Assembly: GCF_003626655.1 (NCBI RefSeq)
Contig: NZ_RBAN01000004.1
Span: 682,001 to 746,000 of the forward strand
Source: Micromonospora costi
GTDB taxonomy: Bacteria > Actinomycetota > Actinomycetes > Mycobacteriales > Micromonosporaceae
Reading direction: 5' to 3'
Length of the DNA stretch: 64,000 nt
Both the position numbers and the translations under genes were made by a program. The notes beneath the pieces were generated by a model. It was not told the DNA's origin and searched no databases. It saw nothing but the letters and a program-made list of their open reading frames with translations. This document shows positions 57,942 through 64,000 of this stretch, one piece after another (positions within the stretch are counted from its first letter, which is position 1; the number at the start of each line of letters is the position of its first letter).

Positions 57942-58805
57942 ATGAGCGCACCCACGCGGCGCGACGACGCCGCGATGCCCGTACAGACCGTCCACGGCGT
58001 TCGTGAGCTGTGGCAGCACGCCGACCGGATCCGCCAGGAATGGCTCGGCCACGGCATGTCCACCGAACCGGCCGACAGGTCGACGGCCGAGCGCTGCTTG
58101 ACCGCCGTCTACGCCCGGATGTCCCGGCCACGACCCCGCTTCGAATGGGTCGACTCGCCCGACAAGGCGCTCCCCCTGATCGCCGGCTGGCCCACCCTCG
58201 ACCAGCTCTACGAGTGGATCAGGGATCCCCGTCCACACGGGACACCGCCGCTGGCGAGTGATCTCGCCATGCTCAGCTCCCAGCTCCGTGGGGCGCTGAG
58301 CGCGGGTGTCACCCAGACCGACCCCGAACTGTCACCGATGCGGGCCGGCCGGACCAGGGAACCCTGGCCCGAACTGGCCCCGCAGCACGCGCTCGACAGT
58401 GGTGTTCCGCTCGCCGTCGTCCTGCACCAGGGCGTACGCACAGCGCTGCACCGCAGCCTCGTGCACGGGTACTGCCTACCGGTGCGCGCCGCGCTGGCCA
58501 GCACCGGGCCGGTGCCGGTGTGCTGGTACGGGCAGCAGGACGCGTCGTGGATCGCCTACTACGACACGCTGCACCGGCTGGGCCTGGCCCGGTAGGGACG
58601 GGACGAGGCTGAACACCTGGGCGTCTGGGCCGGCCTGGCCCGCTCCTGCGGCTGGTGGTGGCCGGGCGAGGACGTCTGCGTGGTGGTGGACCGGCCCGCG
58701 GAGATGCGAACCGAGCCGGTTGCCGGGACGGTGCACGACCAGGTCCGACTGCGACCTGGTGGCGTGCGCTACCGCGACGGCTGTGAGCCGCCGGTGAGGC
58801 CGTGA
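57942..58805 (+). pseudogene. DUF6745-type protein interrupted by an in-frame TAG
   Basis: The frame from ATG 57942 (or ATG 57975) reads VHGVRELWQHADRIRQEWLG, FEWVDSPDKALPLIAGWPTL and WYGQQDASWIAYYDTLHRLG. It then ends at TAG 58593-58595. Without any shift the same frame continues EAEHLGVWAGLARSCGWWWP, GEDVCVVVDRPAEMRTEPVA and VRYRDGCEPPVRP, stopping at 58805. The second part is the usual C-terminus of this actinomycete family (DUF6745, sometimes labelled leucine-rich-repeat related). A single substitution would restore about 286 residues. Function is unknown. Confidence 0.7.
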
Positions 58806-58865
58806 TCTGAACCGAGTGCCGGCCGGGTCGCGGCGAGACCCGGCCGGCGTTGGTGCTGGCGGTCG

Positions 58866-59210
58866 CTACCGGCCGTCGGCCGTCTCGACCCGGACGATGA
58901 GCTGCTTGAGCCGGGCGATCTCCTCGGCGAGCGCGGCCTGCCCGGCGTCGGTGAGCGTGACCCAGGTCCGGGCGCGCCGGCCGGCGTAGCCCTTCTCGAC
59001 CTCGATCAGCCCCGCCGACTCGAGCACGCCCAGGTGCTGGGACAGGTTGCCGCCGGTCAGCTCCAGCTGGGTACGCAGGAAGCCGAACTCGACGCGCCGC
59101 GCCTCGTGGGCGATGGTGAGGATGCCCAGCCGGACCCGCTGGTGCACCACGTCGTCGAGCCCGGTGGCCGGGTGTGTGGCGGGCGCTGGCTCGTCGAGCG
59201 GGTCGCTCAC
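58866..59210 (-). CDS. Winged-helix transcriptional regulator (MarR/ArsR-like, HTH_34 type)
   Basis: This 114-residue protein contains VRLGILTIAHEARRVEFGFL, RTQLELTGGNLSQHLGVLES, AGLIEVEKGYAGRRARTWVT and a C-terminal helix. This is the pattern of short winged-helix regulators paired with membrane proteins. GTG 59210 overlaps the stop of the upstream membrane gene by four bases. An inverted repeat GGTTT-N7-AAACC before that gene (59925-59941) is a plausible binding site. Confidence 0.85.
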   Translation of the reverse strand: MSDPLDEPAPATHPATGLDDVVHQRVRLGILTIAHEARRVEFGFLRTQLELTGGNLSQHLGVLESAGLIEVEKGYAGRRARTWVTLTDAGQAALAEEIARLKQLIVRVETADGR

Positions 59211-59917
59211 CGATGCCGCCACGGTCGTTGCGCGAGGGCGAAGCCGAGCCCGCCGAGCAGGAGCACGCCGCCGCGAACGAGCAGCGTCGGCAGGAATCCC
59301 CAGGTGAACCCGCCCCAGTGGGCGTTCCAGCCGAAGTCGAGCGGCACCAGCACCACCGCAAGGTACCCGACGGTGAACAGCAGCAGCGCGAGGTGGCGCT
59401 CCAGCCAGGCCAGCACCAGCAGCGCCATGCCGATCGTGGAGCCCACCTCGACGACGCGGAACAGGAACAGCGTCAGCCCGTTCGGCGGGTCGGGCGACTC
59501 GGCGATGGCCCGTCCCCAGCCCTCGTGCACGATGAGCAGCAGCCCGGAGCTGGACAGGACGGCCAGCGCGATGCCCGTGACGACGTACGGCATCACCCGG
59601 CCGCCCAGCCCCCGTGCCCGGGCGGCGCGCAGGTAGCCGTAGGCGATCGCCACGTACGACAGGGCCAGGGCCACCAGCCAGTAGACGCCGGCGGCGGTGT
59701 TGCGTACCTCGCACACCTGGCCGTTGGGGATCACCGTGCAGCCGAGGACCTGGGTGCCGTAGCGGTGGAACGGAATCGCCGCGAACGTCACCAGGGCCAG
59801 CACCAGCAGCGGCAACCAGGTCACCCGTTGGGCTACCCGGACCCGCCGCGTGAGGTGCCGGACGTGCGCGAGCATCCGGTGCGGGTCGCCGCCCGCGGGT
59901 ATCGGCTCAGCAGTCAT
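59207..59917 (-). CDS. Six- to seven-segment membrane protein
   Basis: This 236-residue protein has hydrophobic segments including WLPLLVLALVTFAAIPF, VYWLVALALSYVAIAYGYL, VMPYVVTGIALAVLSSSGLL and LALLLFTVGYLAVVLVPLDF. It also has a loop with two cysteines (GCTVIPNGQVCEV). No family was recognised. It is co-translated with the winged-helix regulator downstream. The 73-base gap to the ABC permease gene holds its own inverted repeat, so it probably has a separate promoter. Confidence 0.7.
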   Translation of the reverse strand: MTAEPIPAGGDPHRMLAHVRHLTRRVRVAQRVTWLPLLVLALVTFAAIPFHRYGTQVLGCTVIPNGQVCEVRNTAAGVYWLVALALSYVAIAYGYLRAARARGLGGRVMPYVVTGIALAVLSSSGLLLIVHEGWGRAIAESPDPPNGLTLFLFRVVEVGSTIGMALLVLAWLERHLALLLFTVGYLAVVLVPLDFGWNAHWGGFTWGFLPTLLVRGGVLLLGGLGFALAQRPWRHR

Positions 59918-59924
59918 ACCAACA

Positions 59925-59941
59925 GGTTTCCATAACAAACC
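59925..59941. promoter_or_regulatory. Inverted repeat before membrane-protein/regulator pair
   Basis: GGTTT and AAACC arms separated by 7 bases in an AT-rich patch, 8 bases upstream of ATG 59917. It is a likely operator for the coupled winged-helix regulator (inference). Confidence 0.5.
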
Positions 59942-59990
59942 AATTGGCGCTAGTGGTCGACGCAGATGCCAGGCCTGTCGGGCTCGAACA

Positions 59991-60697
59991 TCAGGCGAGG
60001 TCGCGGCGTCTCGCGACGAGCAGCGCGACACCCACCACGCTCGCGGTGTACAGGCACAGGAGGCCGAACGCGACCGGCAGCGCCGCGGTGCCGGCCCGGT
60101 GGGCGACTGCCGTGACGAGGCCGATCGGCAGGACGTCGCCGATACCGAAGGCCATCCCGAGGAGCATTTCGACGACCTGCCACCCGATGACGGACCCCAC
60201 GGCCATGCCCGGGTGGGGCACCAGCACACCGATGGCGGTGCCGAGCGCGCCGAGGACGCCGATCGCGGCCGCCACAGCCAGGACACGCAGGACGGCAACG
60301 CCCGCACCGTCGAGCGCGACGTCGCGCCCCACGGCGATCGGTGTGACCACGGCTGTCGCCAGCAGCGTGGACAGCAACCCCAGGACGGCGCCGAGGCCCG
60401 CGAACGCCCACACCTTGGCGGCGAGCACAGGCACACGCTTCGGCACCGCCAGGTAGTCGAGTCCCACGGTCCGGCGGGCGAACTCGCCGCCGACCAGAGC
60501 CGCGGCGAAGGCGGCCACGACCACGCTCACCACGGCGAGTGAGACGTCCATGAAGTCGGCCACGGTCGTGTTGTGCTCCACGGGGTCCAGCGCGGCATCC
60601 ATCAGGCTCACGACGGCCACGACCGGGAGGACGAGGAGCACCATCCAGGTCGACCGAACGGTGCGCAGCTTCATCAGCTCGGCGCGGGTCAGCGCGC

Positions 60698-60701
<4 letters not shown>
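59991..60701 (-). CDS. ABC transporter permease
   Basis: This 236-residue protein is of the ABC-2 type, opening MSALTRAELMKLRTVRSTWM, the classical cytoplasmic elbow before segment 1. About six membrane segments follow, with GGEFARRTVGLDYLAVPKRV in the first loop. ATG 60701 overlaps the ATPase stop by four bases and has GGAAAGGATT upstream. It forms an export-type transporter with the ATPase encoded upstream; the substrate is unknown. Confidence 0.87.
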
Positions 60702-61605
<904 letters not shown>

Positions 61606-61609
<4 letters not shown>

Positions 61610-62607
61610 GCGCCTCCTCCTTCTGGGTGACTCACCGGTACGGGACGATGCGGGGACGCGAGGGCGGGAGCGCGTGGGTCGCCGGCCTCGCTGCGTGTCG
61701 CATTCGTCGGGCCGCGCCGACGCTCGCCCATCGGGCGCGCCCAGGGAGTGCGGCCGCCGGGCTTGAAGACGGAGAGGACCACCGCGGTCCACAGCAGGAC
61801 GGTGAACAGGCCCATCGCACCGGTCAGCAGCAACCCGGTGGTGCCGGTCTCGATCACGCCGTCCGCGCTGCGGGCCTCCAGCTCCTCGATCCAGGGGCCC
61901 TCGAACGACGCGAGGAACGGCAGGGCGAGCGCGATGACGAGCTTGGCCAGCACCCACTTGTGCGTGATGAGACCCCACGGTGTGCCGAGCGAGACCACGA
62001 CACCGGTGACGATGGTGGCGAAGGCGCTCGGGATCGCCAGGAGAAGGTCGAATCGGTGCAGCAGCAGGTATGCCCCGTGCTGCATCTCGTGGCTGTCGGC
62101 CGACGCGCCGACGATCGCCAGCACCAACATGCCCGTCGCGACGCCCAGCCAGCCGACCCCGATACCGACGTGCAGCGTCAGCCACACCTTGCGTGGCGTC
62201 CGCTTCAACCGCGGGAAGCGCGGCTTCAGGCTGACCACGATGGCGGACGACAGCGCCATACCCAACCACGGCAGTTCGTGGGCGAGCAGGAACAGGAACT
62301 GCGCCGGAACGAACAGCAGGTGGAAGACGATCAGCACGGTCCGGGCGGGGGCAGCGGTCGCGGCACGCTGCAGCGCGAACCAGCCGCCGAACGACAGCAC
62401 GGTGGCGACCGCGTAGCCGCAGGCCCCCGCGATCGTGAAGAGCGGGTGTGGCGGATCGGGACGCAGCGCGGTCGCGGTGCCCGCGGTGAGAGCGAAGGCA
62501 CCGAAGACGAGCTGCAGTCGTCGCGGATCGAGACGCTTACTTCCCATGCGCCCAGCGTTGCCGCCGGCGGCCCCGGGGACATCGGCGGATCCGGGACGGT
62601 CGCTCAT
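61606..62607 (-). CDS. Polytopic membrane protein, first gene of the ABC operon
   Basis: A protein of up to 333 residues with eight or so hydrophobic segments (LQLVFGAFALTAGTATAL, VLIVFHLLFVPAQFLFLLAH, VWLTLHVGIGVGWLGVATGM, LLLAIPSAFATIVTGVVVSL, LLLTGAMGLFTVLLWTAVVL) and a polar C-terminus. The middle resembles DUF2269-like integral membrane proteins. ATG 62607 and ATG 62547 are both possible; neither has a good ribosome site. The stop overlaps the ATPase start (GTGA). It is divergent from the histidine kinase. Confidence 0.75.
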
Positions 62608-62690
62608 GAAGTCGGTGATGATCTGCGATCGCCTCGTACAACTTTCCGCCGACGCCGGCGTCCACCCGACGGCCTTACCGTGGAAGCACG

Positions 62691-63878
62691 ATGAGGTCCC
62701 GTCACCTGCACCAGGTGGTGCGTTGGTTCTGCCGCCGCCCCGTGATCGACGCGGTGGCCGCGTTCGCCGTGGCGGTGTGCACGGCGACCGGCCAGTTCGG
62801 GGTGGACTTCTTCGGACCCACCCTCGCCGGATTCGAACCCCGCCTACCCCCGGTGTGGCTCGGTCTGCCCCTCGGCCTCGCGGTCGGCGTGCTGACCTGG
62901 CGGCGGCTCCGTTCCCCCGCGGTCCTGCTGGCCGGCACGCTGGCGGCGAACACCCTCGTGTCGGCCCAGGTGGCCGTCATGCTCGCGCTGTACACGCTGG
63001 CCACCCGCACGGCAGCGTGGCCGAGGGTCACCGCCAGCATCCTGGTATCGGTGGTCCTGGTCGGCGTCCCGATCTGGCGGTACGCCGGGGCCGACGGCGC
63101 GGTACCGGTGACGGTCGCCGTGTGCGTCGCGCCGGCGCTGCTCGGGCTGTACGTCGGTACCCGACGCAAGCTGGTCGAGCGCATCCGGGAACGGGCCGAG
63201 CGGCTCGAACGCGAACAGTACGAGCGGGTGGCGCAGACCCGCAGTGACGAGCGGGCTCAGATAGCCCGCGACATGCACGACGTGGTCACCCACCGGGTGT
63301 CGCTCATGGTGTTGCAGGCGACCGCCCTGGAGGCGTCCCGGGGCGAGGAGGCCGTGCGTACGGGCCGGCAGATCGGAGCGATCGGCCGTGAAGCCCTCGC
63401 CGAACTCCGCTCCCTCGTGGAGGTCCTCCGCAGCGACGGCGACCTGCCGCTCGCTCCGCAGGCCGGCCTGGCCGACGTGGAGGCGCTGGTCGAGGAGTCC
63501 CGGAAACTCGGCGTACCGGTGACCCTGGAGGTCGAGAACGACACGGGCGCTCGCCCGTCGCTCCTTGTCGAACACGCCGTGTACCGCGTCGTGCAGGAGG
63601 CCCTGACCAACGTGCACAAGCACGCCCCGGGGGCGCGGACCCGCGTCCGGATCCAGCAGTCGCGGCAGTCGCTGCGGGTTACGATCAGCAACGGCCGCGG
63701 ACGGCCCGCCACCCGTGCGAGCCTGCCGGCCGGCGGCGGCCACGGGCTGCTCGGCCTTGGCGAACGCGTCCGCCTGATTGGTGGGACGCTCACCTCGGGC
63801 CCCACCCGCGACGGCGCGTTCGAGGTGGTCGCCGACATGCCGGTCGCACCCGGGACGGACGATGACCCCATTGACTAG
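62691..63878 (+). CDS. NarL-type sensor histidine kinase (HisKA_3)
   Basis: This 395-residue protein has about five membrane segments without a large sensor domain. A coiled helix LVERIRERAERLEREQYERV precedes the dimerisation/phospho-acceptor DERAQIARDMHDVVTHRVSL (His in MHDVV). The HATPase motifs are VVQEALTNVHKHAPG and GGHGLLGLGERVRLIGGTL. ATG 62691 starts it. Its 3' end overlaps the response regulator gene by 17 bases. It is divergent from the ABC operon, a likely target in the manner of drug- or envelope-sensing systems. Confidence 0.92.
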   Translation: MRSRHLHQVVRWFCRRPVIDAVAAFAVAVCTATGQFGVDFFGPTLAGFEPRLPPVWLGLPLGLAVGVLTWRRLRSPAVLLAGTLAANTLVSAQVAVMLALYTLATRTAAWPRVTASILVSVVLVGVPIWRYAGADGAVPVTVAVCVAPALLGLYVGTRRKLVERIRERAERLEREQYERVAQTRSDERAQIARDMHDVVTHRVSLMVLQATALEASRGEEAVRTGRQIGAIGREALAELRSLVEVLRSDGDLPLAPQAGLADVEALVEESRKLGVPVTLEVENDTGARPSLLVEHAVYRVVQEALTNVHKHAPGARTRVRIQQSRQSLRVTISNGRGRPATRASLPAGGGHGLLGLGERVRLIGGTLTSGPTRDGAFEVVADMPVAPGTDDDPID

Positions 63879-64000
63879 GACGCTGATCGTCGACGACGAG
63901 TGGATGGTGCGCGCGATGCTGCGCACCATCCTCGAGGCCGCTCCCGACATCACGGTGGTGGGCGAAGCGTCTGACGGTGCCGAGGCCGTCGAACGTGCCC
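63862..64000 (+). CDS. NarL/FixJ response regulator, N-terminal part (runs off the window)
   Basis: ATG 63862 opens a frame with TRTLIVDDEWMVRAMLRTIL and VVGEASDGAEAVERA, the first third of a receiver domain with the acidic DDE cluster. The phosphorylated Asp and the LuxR HTH lie past the window end. It overlaps the kinase gene by 17 bases, so the pair is translationally coupled. Confidence 0.92.
   Translation, partial: MTPLTRTLIVDDEWMVRAMLRTILEAAPDITVVGEASDGAEAVERA

Noticed and set aside
6797..58595. Amber recoding (pyrrolysine or suppressor tRNA) as an explanation of the two in-frame TAG codons
   Set aside because: Ordinary genes in the window also end with TAG, for example the kinase at 63878, the MFS gene at 12710 and the hydrolase at 14354. 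No pyl-type genes or suppressor tRNA were seen, so loss of function or sequence error is simpler.

Overview
The window is high-GC DNA with many GTG starts and codons ending in G or C. It looks like the chromosome of a filamentous actinomycete. The gene content (AfsR/SARP regulator, spore-associated-protein-like secreted protein, SigE-family and ECF42 sigma factors, several TetR/MerR/AraC/GlxA regulators, F420-type enzymes, secreted S15 peptidases, rifamycin phosphotransferase) fits the Micromonosporaceae. Genus cannot be fixed from this sequence alone. No rRNA, tRNA, CRISPR array, prophage or complete transposon was seen. Most of the window is accessory material in small, separately regulated units.

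Layout. 1-14.4 kb: a partial AraC regulator, a MobA-like nucleotidyltransferase, a frameshifted AfsR-type regulator, secreted DUF2690 and SapA-like proteins, two LtrA-family membrane proteins around an amber-interrupted DUF1963 gene and an IS5-type remnant, a DeoR/MFS pair with shared boxes, and a frameshifted alpha/beta hydrolase. 14.5-25.7 kb: a DNA-alkylation-repair-like protein, a GNAT/methyltransferase pair, a HEAT protein next to a MerR-HEAT fusion, a secreted hydrolase, a QsdR-like TetR, a cyclopropane-synthase-like enzyme and an AraC/oxidoreductase pair. 25.7-33 kb: TetR-SDR and TetR-GAPDH units with visible operators, a DGPF/YCII protein with an ECF42-type promoter, another SDR, a TipA-like MerR and a RibD/DHFR-like reductase. 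33-36 kb: rifamycin phosphotransferase rph with an upstream rifamycin-associated element. 36-48.4 kb: a CoaD-like protein, an LPxTG wall protein, Lrp, an F420 oxidoreductase plus deaminase, ECF42 sigma with a truncated DGPF partner, an L,D-transpeptidase lipoprotein, a SigE-family sigma coupled to a membrane HAF-repeat protein, an S15 peptidase and an exported S66 L,D-carboxypeptidase. 48.4-58.8 kb: a macrolide-type glycosyltransferase, an oxidoreductase, an HD protein, a GlxA regulator, a TetR facing the remnant of a VOC gene, a hydrolase/WYL pair, a second S15 peptidase and an amber-interrupted DUF6745 gene. 58.8-64 kb: a translationally coupled ABC transporter operon and a membrane-protein/regulator pair, divergent from a NarL-type histidine kinase and its response regulator.

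How the genes work together. The best-supported circuits are: RAE controlling rph; an ECF42 sigma factor whose -35/-10 pattern occurs both before its own truncated-DGPF operon and before the intact DGPF gene 12 kb away; a TetR and an SDR sharing a 17-bp box; a TetR-gap operon with a palindromic operator; and the kinase/regulator pair next to the ABC operon. Gene decay is unusually visible. There are two single-base frameshifts, two single in-frame TAG interruptions, and truncated remnants of VOC, DGPF, ArsR and IS5-type genes. Some of this could be assembly error. I found no complete system that I would call new. The strongest leads are the regulatory links and the interrupted genes.
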